NCBI RefSeq assembly: GCF_905475465.1
Contig: NC_062256.1
Span: 9,805,662-9,869,661, forward strand
Length of the DNA stretch: 64,000 nucleotides
Direction of reading: 5' to 3'
Source: Pieris napi
Taxonomy: Eukaryota; Arthropoda; Insecta; Lepidoptera; Pieridae
Under the pieces are notes generated by a model, which was given only the letters and a program-made list of their open reading frames with translations, did no database searches and was not told the DNA's origin. Position numbers and translations under genes: made by a program. Shown here piece by piece: positions 36,101 through 51,100 of this stretch; position 1 is the first letter of the stretch, and the number at the start of each line of letters is the position of its first letter.

Positions 36101-39100
36101 TTATTTTGTTTCAAAACAAACCCTTTTGTTTGCTTGTATGGCAATTTTCATAATAACAGAATATGAATTAAAAAAGTTATGACAAAAAAAAACTAACATG
36201 ATTATATTATTTTGAAATGGCTGCCCTGTAAAGTTTACTATTTCTCAGATCCGTTACAATTCTACGACTATGGCGAATATAACAATAGTAAAATAATGTA
36301 TGAAATAGGTATTTTATAATATTAATATAGCGTGATGGTTTAATAATAAAGACTTATTTATTTACAGAAATACATACATTATCCTAATAGTACTAATCCA
36401 ATACAAAAAAGTATATAATATAAAATACATAATATACACAATATCGCTACTGTGAACTCACTCTGCGAACATATAAATATGTCGATAGTGTCGAAAACAG
36501 CATTAAGTAAGCGCAAAAATGGATTAATATTATACATATAGTAATTTATAACGTGCATACGTCGCAATATACATTGTTATAATTGATAACAGCTATTTAT
36601 CATCTATGATACGACTTCCTTACATACGTTCCGTGTTCCGAGTACATAACACACGAGTTACACTTCCTTACACACATTTGTAACCATATAAGTAAATACA
36701 ACTTATAAACAAAATCGTGATCAAGTAACATTTTATTCCTAAATCAATGCGTTTATTTAGGTTCGATTTCTCGCGACAAATGTTAAAATTTAAGCTTCGG
36801 AGCCCACCAAATATATCTTAGTCAAGGAGTTAGTCCAATAAGGTACTTAACAATAAAAACATAAGATTAAATTCGGGGTCGCTATTGACAGTTACAGAGC
36901 ACTACTACTTGTGGTGAGTGGTCGGACTTGAATTCGTGTATGCGGTGATGTTAGTTATTTCGACTATGTATTTGCGTGTTGTTCCCACGAGAATGTAAGT
37001 GCGTGCTCCTATTTCACCATGCATACTGCTGATAGAAGACAAATCTTTGTTTTTTATTAATTACAAAAAGATGTCATGTGGAACATGGCGTAGTGCTCGC
37101 ATCTCCTAACAAGCGTTGTGTAAAACAAAAAAAAATTGGCGATTAAAGAGTGGCGGAGAATTTATTGCCAGTTCTTCTCGTCCGTTCTACGGCCTTGATT
37201 TGAGAACTGGCAGTAAATGTAAAATTAGAAGCATTCAATATGTATTTCTTTATTGATGTTCATAAGTGTACATTGTGTTACCTAAATGAATAAATGATTT
37301 TGAATTTGAAACTACTAACGTTTATCAAGTGACAGAGGGATGTCTTATTAATTACTAATCCTAGTATTGAATGGTATTTAATTAATAATAATCTACTCAG
37401 TTTAAAACGAAGCGATCAAGAATCTTTTACTACAGCTGATATTCGTAAATTGTAAATATAATAAATTCGCGTTAATAAAGTTTTTCGATTAGAAGAACAT
37501 AAACAAAAACATATTCATGAATTGGGCTTCGAATTGCTCCCGCATCCATCGTATTCTCCAGATTTGGACGCCAGGTACTTTTTCCTGTTCTCAGACCTGA
37601 AGAGAATGCTCGCTGGTCAAAAAGTTTGTGCTTATGAAGAGGTAATCGCGGAAATCGAAGCCTATTTTGAGGCAAAAGACAAATCGTATGACCGCTATAA
37701 TCGTTGTATTGCTCTCGGAGGCTCTATTGAATAATCAAATCAAATTCTATAAAAAAAGTTAGCCTACAAACTTTTCAGCCCACCGAATATATATGCATAT
37801 ACAAAGGAATTCCACAAACATAGAGCGTTAGGTTTTGCGTCCAGATAAGAGAATACCGATTTTATATAATAAGAAACATTGTATAGGCAGTATTTCACTC
37901 AAACAACCGACATGAGAACACATAATATATATAACGTAAATTACATTAAATTAACTTATCATATATTAAGTATGTTCGCGTGATTTTCAACTTGTTCGGT
38001 CATGTGTGACTGACTAATATAATTCGAAAGTGTCATTGTCACGCTTTTACGAATTTCATAAGTGTATGCAAGCTATGCCATCGTTTTAAATCTGATTATA
38101 TATCTACTAGTGACGGATATATCATCATATATCATATCATCATTCATATTACCATACTCATGTACTTAAGTACAGTAAAATCACTCTGACTTATCATTTG
38201 ATAAATCGTAACACAACACGATACAAATAATTGAAATCATATTCGCCTAATCTTATTTACGTTAGAAGATACTTGAATTTTTTTGCTAATCACTCACTTT
38301 GTTTTGGCTATGTTCGGTGTCAAACTTGTATGGACATATATATATATAATAGTCCCACTCCTGACCAAACATTGCCCGAAACGAGTCCACCTTTTTCGTC
38401 TTTCTCCTTACCAACTCATAGTTACTCCACTTCTCAGCAAGGAGTGTCCACCTAAACTTGTCCTTTCGAATACTATTTGTCTATGTTCTCTATCCTTTTC
38501 CTATTCCTACTGTAAATTATTTTAACCCCAACTCTGTCGTTTATAATTAGTAAACGTATGAAAATTCCTCCTTCCGATACAATATTTCGAGTAAGATAAA
38601 CCAGTAGCGCTCCAACCCCTGGTTTCCTTGACTTTACAAGTAGGTGATAAACCTGTGTTGCAGATGCGACACGGCTTACAAGATGGCTACAACGTATTAA
38701 TTGCGCACATATACGCGAGATTTGCACCCCTAAACTAGCAATACCAAGTCATTTTCAGTTGGTATAGCACACAGTTAACCTTTACGCTAAGCTACTGTGG
38801 TTTAAAAGAATCCATGAATATAATCATACAACATATTACATCCCCGAAGTGTTAACCGTGGCGCATTCCCGCAGATCGTCAACCCCAGATGTCCCCCCTC
38901 ACATCTATTAATCGATGGCAACATACCCCTTATTACAATGGAATAAGATCCAATTCTCTCATATGTTAATAACCTTACATTGTACTGTGTTATGAAAAAT
39001 AAACGAATAATACTACTTACAATGCTTTAATGTAGCTTTATAGATAACTTTGTGATTGAAGATTGAAAAACAAGGTAGAAATTTTCAGTAAACCTCTTGC

Positions 39101-42100
39101 TGACTGCATACATTCTACAATATAAATGTTATAAATTCACATTTAAATTCGTTAATTTTTAATACGTAATTAGGGAAAAACGAAATGCTGTTTATCAGTG
39201 TGACGCAATAATTCCCATTTAGTGAAAATAAGGTAATTAATCAGTATGTACAATGATTTAAATGTTACGAAACATAATTAAAACCGACCTAATTAAAAAT
39301 GTTATGGCTCTATATCTATCTTATAAAAATTTAAAGGGTTGGAACATTCTACGCGATGTTATTGTTATTAGAACAGGGCCTAGTAAATATGGCTTCTTGC
39401 TCACCTTGTGAAAAAAACTTTTGAAAAAAGGGTAAAACGTTGTGCAAAAAGTATTTAAACAAAAGAGACTCGTTCGAGGGTTTCTTGAAGTTTTCAAACG
39501 TTCTTTTCCTTACCAAAAACTGAATTGTTCATGATTCATGCGGATGACATTGAACTGTACCTACCAATACAATTATAGGGTAAGATTGAAAGTCGCGTCT
39601 AAGACGGAGATTCAGAGAAGTATTGTACGACGGGACGGTCCAAGTTCGGACTAACCCGGATCGCGGCTTAGACAAATTTAATGTTTTAACATTAATTATT
39701 ATTTTAATTACATGATTGTCTGATTCGCGGCTTAGTCTAGCTCAAGTCGCCGATCATCTTCACTATGCCCAAGCTTGACATCGTGCGTATCTAAAGGAAT
39801 TAGTGATGGATTTTGGCATAGTTGGTGCTTAATCTTGATACTGAATGTCACCCTTAGACTTCAGCACAAACTTTTTGATAAGTTATCATCAATTTGGACG
39901 AACAAATGCTATCACGACAAATAAATTTTCGATTTTGTACTGCACGAATGCCTTCTAATATTATTTTTTGTACATTTTGTTATTTAATAATAAACTAACC
40001 GATCGGAGGTGGAACATACATTAATTTAATACAACATAGTTCCATATACATATATATCAATTGTAACGAAATTTGTGACATTCGTTGCTCTGTATAAAAA
40101 CTGTACCATGAACATAAGGCTACCAATTTAGTTGTTTATCAAAGTAGACACAAAAAAAAATCAGTTTCTCAATTAATAAATTTTCGCATTCATATTTTTT
40201 TGGTGCCCATTTTTGTGGGTAGTTAAAGTCTCTAAAAACAATTTTAAAAAGATATCTTATCCAAAAGAAATTCTAAAACAATGCATTGATCAACTATTTC
40301 TACCTACAAACAATTTTTTCCGCCAGGAATCACTCCAACGTATTTAAGCCAAAAGAAAACGCTTGACGGTATTAAACCATAGAACATAGAGCTGCAAAGC
40401 ATAAATTCAGTTAAAATGACGACTTGTGTATATTCTGTGCAATTTGATATTGATTACGAAGTCGTCAGCCTTTTTATCGACACGCTACACTTAGCAACAC
40501 TTAGTTTGTACATAACAAGTGGTATTCAAAGATAAAGAAGTACTCTTTTGAGACCTTGTTATATATAATCAATAACCATTCTCATTACGTCACATAATAG
40601 TACATAAAATAACTATAAAATAAATTAATTAAATACATAAACACGAAAACTTGTCTAAGTCTTTGCTTTACGCTAGTCTTTAGTAATTTATTGTTTTCAT
40701 GCATCCATAATTACTGCAGAACTCCCGCGGATGTATTAACGAAAACTCTAGAGCAACGGATTTTTTACGCTTTTCACCAATTTCGTATAAATTGACTAAA
40801 ATCTTACCAAAATAATCATAAATGAATTTCTATTTTTTATTTTTGATCCTGCAATGGGCATTTTTAAAGGCCGCCACTTTTGATAGCATGTTGCTACATG
40901 CTAACATTATTATAAGTTGATTAACTTACCAATTCTTGAAAGGCCGGCAACGCACTTGCGAGCCTTCTGGCATTGTGAGTGTCCATGGGCGGCGGTATCA
41001 CTTAACATCAGGTGAGCCTCCTGCCCGTTTGCCTCCTATTACATAAAAAAAAAAATAACGGTCTAGCCCATAAATCAAGCTTACCTTGATGATGCTGAGG
41101 TGATGGGTTCTGGTTGTGGAAGGTGGCGTACAGTCCCTGCTGAGCAGCCGCTGAAACGTGACCACTCCCACCACTGACTTGCATATGTTGAGCAGCGGAT
41201 ACCTGGATTGATAGGTCAGGGTTAAATTTGTGTTTTTTGAGTACTTTTAAAGGGTAATTTGTTGAGTTGTATGTCATATTTATTATGTTAAGTCAAACAT
41301 ATATCACTCAAAAGAAAGCGTGAGTGTTTGAGGTTTGGATGAGTCTGCCAAGAGGAAGACAAAAATAAAGAATAGAAATAGTAAATGTCTTCAATTTCAT
41401 AAAGTATTTAAAAAATATAGTGTTGAGTTAAACGTGCAAAGACAAATATTTTAACAATATGCATTTTAGTAAGACTCCAATATTTCTCTATTTAGTTCAT
41501 GACTGCAAATAATATAATCAGAGATGGCATCCGTTTCTTTCATCATTATTTCAAACACACGTAGATGATCAGCTTGTATCCAAGAGATTTATACCTTCTA
41601 TACAAATAGGAAGAAATATCAATCTACGTGACTTGATTGCAAGACCTCAGGGTCGAGTGTCGCAGGCTTAAGCCACTGGGTCAACACTGTTCTTCATATA
41701 GACAATGAGAAATAAATAATATTCATCACAACGTAATATATCACAATGCATACAGTACTGGAGGAAAATGGAGGAGGTCTACGTCCAGAAATGGACTAAA
41801 TAAAGAGGCTGATCATGAATATATAACTACGTAAGCTGATTAAGGTAAAACCTTTTATATTTGTTTAATACAAAAATAATGAGCTACATAATTTTCTATA
41901 TATTCTCACATTTAAACGACTTTTAAAATAAACAACTATGCAAACACTTATTTTTAAACACAAAACCTGTTCCAACGGATATCTTTATGGGTAATTGGGA
42001 TATCTAGCGCTTTCGCCGACCAGAGACGTTATTATAACCGTTTTTGGTCGTACTCAGAGTCGTCCATTAAGAGCTAAGTAACGTATAGATTTTAATAAGT

Positions 42101-45100
42101 TCAGAGTACCGGCTCTGTAACTGTCTGCCCTGACGTTTTTGTATCCGATTAGTCCTCTCAATATCCGTAGCGCCGATGCAACCTTGAAATCGTGCGGTAC
42201 AAAAACTCAATACAAGTCGGGAACGCCATTCGGAGATCCGGCGCTGATCCAATTGGAGCTAATAGTTAATAAACAAAATCTACTAATCGGGTATTCAATT
42301 TATCAAAGTTTCAGCGAGTTGTTTTTAGATTTATACAATTTAATTTAATGGACCACCCTGAGTAGAGTTATACGTAAATAACCTACAATTCTTATAACAT
42401 AAAGTTAAGGAATTAATTATTATCAATACATATTAAAATTTATGATTTTTTTTTGTGTCCGTGTGTTGGAGTCATATAAAACACAGTCTGACTACTAATT
42501 AAGTCAGGTTAAAATTCAGTCGCGGTTTAGCGCTAAGTACGACTCGCGTATGCCACATCCAATAGGATAGGATCTTAGATAAATGTGTGGAAAATTAATT
42601 AACTAAACATAGAGTTTAAATAGACTAGATGGTCTATGGCTTGAGCACTGAAGGGACTTAATAATTTATCAAACTTATTAATGATATGAATCAATTTATA
42701 ATGACCATCTTTCGATGTTAATTAGCTGTTTCCAGCACTTCGTCTTTATGACATTGTACGTTGTGGTTTATCATATTTTCCTTTGAATAATTGTAATGTA
42801 GAGAGAGGGTAAAATTTGCTGAGTTTCTTGCCCGTTCTTCTCAGAACATGGCCTCCTGGTAGTTTTGCGAACGGATGGCGTAGTCTTGCTCTTTCGCGAA
42901 TTTTGTAAACGTTTTTGACATTCATAAGCATGCCCTATAGACCAGTGCCGATAATTTTTGAAACCTAAAAAAATTACAGTAGGATGAAACCCATTAGAAA
43001 AGCTGGGGAATATGATCAAAATGAAAGGAAAAATAAATTACGGTCGATCTGAGGTCGGGAAGGGGGAGGGGGGGAGTTTTAAGGGTAAAAAACGGTTTAT
43101 CTCGATTTCCGGCAAAACTACAAGTCCTATCGAAGAATGTTAAATGGCAAAGTTGGAGGTAATAAAAAGATCTAAAACTTTTGTATTCACACATTTTTCA
43201 CATAACCTCAAAATTTATGTGAAAATTTCAAAAAACCAAGTTTTTGGTTTTTTTATTTTTATCTTTAACAAAAATTTTTTTTTTTTAACGAAATTTGGTG
43301 AAAACTTACCTTTCTATGTCCCAAATACACTGTAATTTATTTGATTAAAAATATTTATTTGTTCACCTTATTTTGAATTAATATCGAAAAAACACCCTAA
43401 TTTTCAATCGAAAATTCTGACGTCAAAATTTCAGCTTTTTTCAAAAAGTTGGTGTGCTTTCAGTTCGTTGAAATCTCTACTTTCCTATGGTAAAAAAATA
43501 TATATATATTACCATAGTAAATCTTCTCAGAAAACGCAAAAAATCGTATACAGTAACGCCCAGACCTGTCATCCCCTTCCTTACTTCTCTATGAAATACG
43601 AAAATTTTAGCCCATCTAAAGGCTAAATTTTTTTTTAAGTTACTCAGGTATATATAAATTATCTTAAAATAGTAATAAATAGGCATCTGATTATAATTTA
43701 AAGAAGATTCATAGAGAAGTAGGGAAGGGGATGACAGGTCTGGGCGTTACTGCATACGATTTTTTGCGTTTTCTGAGAAGATTTACTATGGTAATATATA
43801 TATATTTTTTTACCATAGGAAAGTAGAGATTTCAACGAACTGAAAGCACACCAACTTTTTGAAAAAAGCTGAAATTTTGACGTCAGAATTTTCGATTGAA
43901 AATTAGGGTGTTTTTTCGATATTAATTCAAAATAAGGTGAACAAATAAATATTTTTAATCAAATAAATTACAGTGTATTTGGGACATAGAAAGGTAAGTT
44001 TTCACCAAATTTCGTTAAAAAAAAATAATTTTTGTTAAAGATAAAAATAAAAAACCAAAAACTTGGTTTTTTTGAATTTTTCACTTAAATTTTGAGGTTA
44101 TGTGAAAAATGTGTAAGTACAAAAGTTTTAGATCTTTTTATTACCTCCAACTTTGCCATTTAACTTTCTTCGATAGGACTTGTAGTTTTGCCGGAAATCG
44201 AGATAAACCGTTTTTACCCTTAAAACTCCCCCCCCTTCCCCTTCCCGACCTCAGATCGACCGTAATTTATTTTTCCTTTCATTTTGATCATATTCCCCTG
44301 CTTTTCTAATGGGTTTCATCCTACTGTAATTTTTTTCACTTTTTATTTATTTTAAAGGCTATCTGCACTGGTCTACTAAGACGCATCGAAACTGAATAAA
44401 CGTATTTTGATTTGTTTGATATGAACTTAAATTTCGGCTAAGAGCATCTCAATGACAGCTGCCAGTATGAAGCAGTCAACACATACACCGACGCCACCGG
44501 ACGCCGCGAACCGGTTCTGCCGCCCGCACGTCCCTCGCCAATATACGCGTAATACTTTAGCCGTCACTGATGCCAACTCAGCGCTTTCACCGCCAGATCT
44601 AGCGGATTTTTTTTATACACAAAAATGGATTATCCTTATATGGATAACGCTAGCTAAAAAAACATTTTTGAAGTTATACTTTTGGCGCGTTAGGGAAAAA
44701 TGATGAGACTAAATTTTTACAATGCGCGCGCACACCGTCACAAAATACCGACACCCTGAAGTAAGCTATAGTCAACATTTTAGATTTTTATCTTGTTACG
44801 ACAAAGAAGTATAACTTCTAACGGACGCACACACGTTTTTTTAGCGCTTTAAACAGCTTTTTGGTTTTAGACAATTTGTGCATTACATTCCTAACTCAAT
44901 TCCAAGTCGAAGTTTGTAAAAGAAAGGTGCTAATTCCAATCACGTCAAATCCAGCGCTTTTTTGGATTTAATAAGCGCTATTCCTTAAACTGGAGTGGTG
45001 CACTGCGCGTAATAGTTTAGCCGTATTGTACAGACAAGCTAACGGAACCGCTTATCTAGTCGCAAATCGCGCCTGCCATGAGCACTGTATTGGGAACCCC

Positions 45101-48100
45101 CTTACATCTCTGTATTAAGGTCCAGTTTGCACAGGCCACACCACTCATGGTAAGTCCGAAGCTTTCCGCGCGATTGCAATCACGAATTCAGCCGGGGTAA
45201 TGCTCTATCCGTTATCCCATATGTTGTAATACCAGTGCAATATATTTTGTTATCAAAATTGCATTTTTTGAGCAGCCAAAATTTTTCGTAAAAGATTAAT
45301 TTTAAACTGGACTAGTTTACGCCATGGCAGCTTGTGTCAATTGCTGACTGATATCAATCGTTTAAAAACCTTGTTTGAGGTTTAAATGTTATATTTATTA
45401 ATTGTTAACCGCCGACGCGTTTCTGTATCCCTTGGTTTTGACGTCAGAGGAGCTAGCGGTACACGTTGGCGTACAAGGACCGACGTCACGAACGCCCATA
45501 CAGGTCAAAGGTTAATCTATTAATAACACAAACAAGTACGAACTGCCTACACCTGGTAGGGGGTGAAAAATCCGATCTTGCCCATACAAATGTGTCTGCT
45601 ACAAATTAATATTTTTAAATTGCTTAAAAATTACTCTTAAAAACGCCTTTTAAATATTAGTAGCCGGAGTCGGATACTTCGCAAATTTTCGCAATATATT
45701 CATATTTTGAAAGAAATAAATATTTTGACAGAATTTTCAGTAGTTTGAAGTTTATTTGTTATAATACAAACATAAATATTTGTTAGTAGCAATACACACA
45801 CATATATTTTTATAGAATTCCACTCCACATTAGTTCCTCTTTTAATTAAAGTTCAAGACAGCGGGGAGGGACACGTGCAGGCAGGAAGTAATGGCACCGC
45901 GACTTTTTCCATTCGAATAATACGATGTCATCGGCCGTTGCCTCTTATCGTACATTGTTACACTTTAGAAAGTCGAGAACCGGTTCCATAATTTACCGGG
46001 AACTAAGATCTAACGTCTCCAATCTAACTGTTAATACTTCAATTGTTCAAAACAAAGTATCAAATACCCGTCCTTAATGTAACGCTTGTATGTAACCTAA
46101 AATCTTTTCAAAGGATTCTAATCCTTGAAGGAGCGATGCTTAATGCTTATGCTTATGACCTTAAGTTTTTACTAACTTTAAATAGAGTTTGAACAAAACA
46201 TGTGGTCGGACACATCTGGTCGCGAATCTTGTTTTGTAAACAGAGCGATATACTTGTAAAACTTTCTTGCCTATTAAAAATATTACGCAGTCGACCGTTC
46301 AGAAGCTACTGGAAAATAACCGGCAGGTAGAAACAGCGATTGATGCATGCATTATTAGCTCATTGCAGTACTCTAAATCCAAAGACCATATTAATGTGTA
46401 GTGGGCGTGGGTGAGCTAGAAGAAGACGACGCGGTTAGACGTGTCTCTCACGCCGCGGTAACCCTTCTCTCCTTCAGTCTGCGAACGGGCTAGCAGCGCG
46501 CGCACGCTACGCCCGGTCGATAATACCCCAGACTCCTATGTTTTTTATGTCCTTTCACGTCATGAATTACAAAATAAAAAAGTAACAACAAATGCATTGG
46601 ATTTTTTTTATTAATTTATATTTACACGTTTAATTATTAACTTCGTCGATTTACGTTTGTCTAACGGCTTGCATTCGCCGAGCTAAAAGTTTTGGCGCGA
46701 ACGAAATGAAATAAGTAAATATTTATAGAGCTTTAGTACGCATGAGCAAATTAATTTGAAGTACTCACCTGCAGATTATGATGAGGTTGCGACAGATGTA
46801 ACTGCTGTTGTTGGGACATGTGCAAGTGGTCCATCGAAGGTTGCGTAGGTCTCGGTCCAGGGCGGTAGTTGCCGTAACCCCGATACCGCGCCCAATCACC
46901 ACCGGTCGCTTGCTGATGCTGTTCCGCCATATGCTTGAGCGTCTGAGCCGCCGGAGACATCTCCCCAGCCCCATACGGCCTCGGTGCCGGCTCTCCTTCC
47001 GACGGCTCCAGATTACCAATACTACCCCCGTTCAATTTCCCCGCATCCAGATCAAAATCTTTCATGAACTCAGGATATTCCGATATTTCGGTAATGAGAT
47101 CTTCAAATGTATCATCGCCGTCGTCTTCGCCTATCAGCTCCGCCAAGCCAGGGAAAGAGGAAGCTGCATCCCGCTCCAGAGCAGCAGCACACTCGTCGAG
47201 CCCAACAAATTCATCGTCAGCTACCTCTGACTTACATTCTGCTTTGCATTCCCTTTCGCAGTCTAGTGGGGTTGGTATTCGAGGAGGTTGCTGTGGTGGC
47301 GGGGATCCGGACGTTTTCACCGCATTTGCTAGAGCTTTTACGGTTACGTTCGTGGATATCTGCTGCGGTTGCGAGTCCGCCGCAGACGTCGTGAACTCCA
47401 GCTGCTGGACAATCTCGACGGAGAATTTCGTAAGAGCCTCTCCAGCTCCATTTACGCCAGCATTTCCTCCACACTGTAGTTTCGCAGGTGGTTCATAATC
47501 GCCGCAGCCAAATTTTTGTTGCTGCAAAAAAAACGTAAAATAAGTGATATATTTAAATACAGTAGAACCTCGTTAAGTCGAACCTCGATAAGTCGAAAAC
47601 CTCCAAATCTCGAAAAAATGTTTTGTTCCCTTCCCTTAAAACACCAAAACCTCCATTACTTGAAATCTTGAACCTCTGTTAATCGAAATAATCACCGAGT
47701 CCCTCCAAACCATTTTGGTACATATTTTCACTCTATAACTCGAAAAATTAAATTTGACCTCTGTATCTCGAACATAGGAACGTTTTATTTTACAACTTGA
47801 TCATTTGGAATTTATTATCTCTATTGTTCGAACAAAAATAAGTTACCGACTTTAAGAACTTGCCGACAATGTGAGTACACTATTGTTTCTTAGAAAACAT
47901 TTTAGGAGTATACAATAATAAATTTATGACTCATGGAAACACGTGTTTGCTTGCTCTCAAAATTTATAAGAATAAACCTCAAACTCTTTATGTCGAATCA
48001 AAATCCGCCTAAGTCGAAATCCTCCATAAGTTGAAAACTCTATAACTCGAATTTTTTGGCGTCTCCCTTGATGTTCGACTTATAGAGGTTCTACTGTATA

Positions 48101-51100
48101 ATTACACTATCAAGTACTTTACAAAGACAAATACGTTTTAGTTCTTGTCTAGGGCTTCGCTTCTAATTTCATATATGTAGATAAAATATCATACTATATT
48201 TATATGTATAGATATGTAAAGTAAACATTCAAAGTATTACAGGATCATATGCTCAACCAAACGCGTAGTAAACAATTTAGTTCACATAACGCGTCCATTC
48301 GCCCAGCACTAGCCTCAACAACAGCTATTTAAAGACATTGATTCAACTTTTGCACCGCAATGAGTGTAATAAACAAAACAATTACCTTGGATATTTATTT
48401 ACATTTATAGGAAAAAACTAGTATGAGATGTTCGTTCAAGGATTCGATGGAAATCAATGAATAAATGGAATTTACGTATTTGTAATTACTTGATACTAAA
48501 GTATTCATTTATATCAAAAGACCAGTACTTCTCAATTTAATAAGAGACTTCTGTATTTGTTTAAAATAATTAAAAATCATTGAAATGAATTCAATTGAAG
48601 GGTGATTGTATCTTCAAACTTCATTAGAAAGTATATTATATCTTGTAACTTAATTTCTATAAGTAGGTATTTTAGAGCCTTAGAAGGAAAGAATTATATA
48701 AATTATAAACTACTTCTCATTTATAGCATTCTTTATTTAAGATAAATGTAAAGACACAATTTTGATAATATATTTTTATTTAAATGTACATGCTACTAAC
48801 AAAAATATATGTTAGTATGGTGTGTGAAAAGCAGAATATTTTTAAATAATTAAGTCTAGATTTGAATAATTGGTAAAGCAAGGTTAACAACATCGTCCAA
48901 TGAAAAGGAACTAAAACTTAAATCGGCATCTAAGATGGGTTCAAAATCCAGGGAATAATTATGACAAAATTTCTATTAAAAAAATATTATTTAATTTTAC
49001 GCGTTGCGCAAGAAATCTTGGATTAAATTATTTTTTGTTTTATAAGTTCGTCGCAATACGCTAGGCAATAACACCTAAGTTAAGTAATTTTAAAGGTTTA
49101 CAGTCCATCAAAATCAGACGAAGAAAAGGAAATAAAAATCTTACCTAAACGGGTGCAGCAATTTTTTAAGGAAAATAATAAGGGATTTGAAATAATTTGT
49201 CTTATTTTAATGCAAATTCCAATACTTCCAAATGAAAATGTTAGCCTTGATATCTAATAGAGTTTCCGAGCTCTCGGGCTAATCGTGAGCGGCGCAAAAT
49301 AGGTCCGAGACAATGCGAGGCAACGCTTACGAAATTGCGCAGTTTGCACAACAACTGCTCAGCCCTATTGAGTTTAATAAATACAATACTTTCACAATTT
49401 ACATGAATAGTTAATAAGAAACTCCAACTCAACCAATGAAATTTTCTATTGATTAGAATCAATACGCGACATTAATTGATACACTTTTGTCTTATTTAAA
49501 AGCAATAACATTTAAAAGTTAATTTACAATGAAAACCTATTTGAAAGTCTTCTAATATGTTCTAGGAATTCCCTTAGTACAAGCACAGTACGTTTTACTA
49601 TAACAGTTATACTTCAATATAATTTATATAATAATATCCCATTTTCGATTAAGCTAAAGGCCGATTGGTATAGTCCATCCTCTACCCGTTGGTCAGACCA
49701 GGTAAAGACAATTATGGGTCTCAACCTAATGCACTAAGACAGGCTGAGGATAGAGTAGCAGCAGAAGCAGGTCGACGTATCGGTTAGGGATTTTCAAGAC
49801 AAGCACGACCTTCAGTAATGAAGACAGAGAAGCAGAAGAAAGGCCGATTTGTCTCATTTCACAAATAAATATGTTAAAACAATATTATCAAAACTGATGA
49901 TGCTCCTACTAAAACGCCTATTTTATTGAATATTAGAGTTTATTCATTCAAATTTCTCTCATAAGAGAAATTGAAACAGTTACAATCAAGTTGTTTGTTT
50001 AAATATAACACATCGTATTTATCTTAATAGAACCGGACGTAATGTAAAATTCGCCATAGATAATATTAAAACAGGTTGATGAAGAATTCAAGTGTGCGTC
50101 ATCTCAGCCTAGGACCGATATGTGAGCGTCAGCACAAAGTCGAGGAATCCATGACACATGAACAGGATATTCAACTCTTGGTCAAGATTACAACAATGAA
50201 TGTTTTGTATTTTACCACGCTACAATGTATATTAAAGACATTACATATAAAATCTTCTTTTTAAGCTATGCCCGCGTGTGACAAGGTTAAGTATGTAACA
50301 TTTTTAAATTGATACTTTAGACTCTCGCGAAAACAATACGATTTATTGCGGACATGACATCATCTCTCACTTCTAGAAAAATTGTCAGTTCATATTCCTG
50401 ACTACAATACTCGTAGTCGTGCTATGTTGCATGTTAACTCGTTTAAGCTATCGCGGATATCTTATTAAGGAGTATTAAGAATATCCATAGCGCAAAATCA
50501 CCTGCATCATGAGCACCCCCACATACACACCCTCACTTTCACACCATCACACAACACAGTCAAATTAGTTAAATGTATTGAATATTTTTTTTGTTTTTAT
50601 TGTTTTCTTTTCGGAAATGTTTGAACCTTTTTGTAAATATTATGAATTCTATATCTTTAGTATAATTGTTTATTATTTATTATTACATATAATTTATGTT
50701 ATCAGTAGGATTACGAAATAATTAAGTATGTCATAAAAGCACCAATTAGGTGAATGTGGGCAGTGATGGCTAGTAACACAATACTTTTCTCCTTCTTTTC
50801 TCTTTTTTTCTCCTTCTCCTTCCCAACCACGCCTTTTAAAATGTGGTGTCAATTTAAGACTAAACTCGCATTAACAAGTTTATTGTAGGGTAGGGCGGGG
50901 CTAGTTGAGCAATTTTTCACTTGCTTGGATAAAGCTCCTCAATGATAAGTCTCAATGAGTTGTTATGTGTCCTGATGGATTAGTAATTTATCCCTTAACA
51001 AAAGTGTCCATAGTATTTTTTTGTAACAAGTCCAATATAATAGCTACAGATGTTTAAATGCAGAAAGTCAAGTATGCTCAATGTACCCCATAGGTGGGGT

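Noticed and set aside
46808..47230. 140-codon plus-strand open frame
   Set aside because: Also a shadow of mastermind exon 3 in another frame.
47064..47498. 144-codon plus-strand open frame
   Set aside because: It is the complement of mastermind exon 3, which has clean splice sites and family motifs on the minus strand. The plus-strand translation is Ser-rich without a domain.
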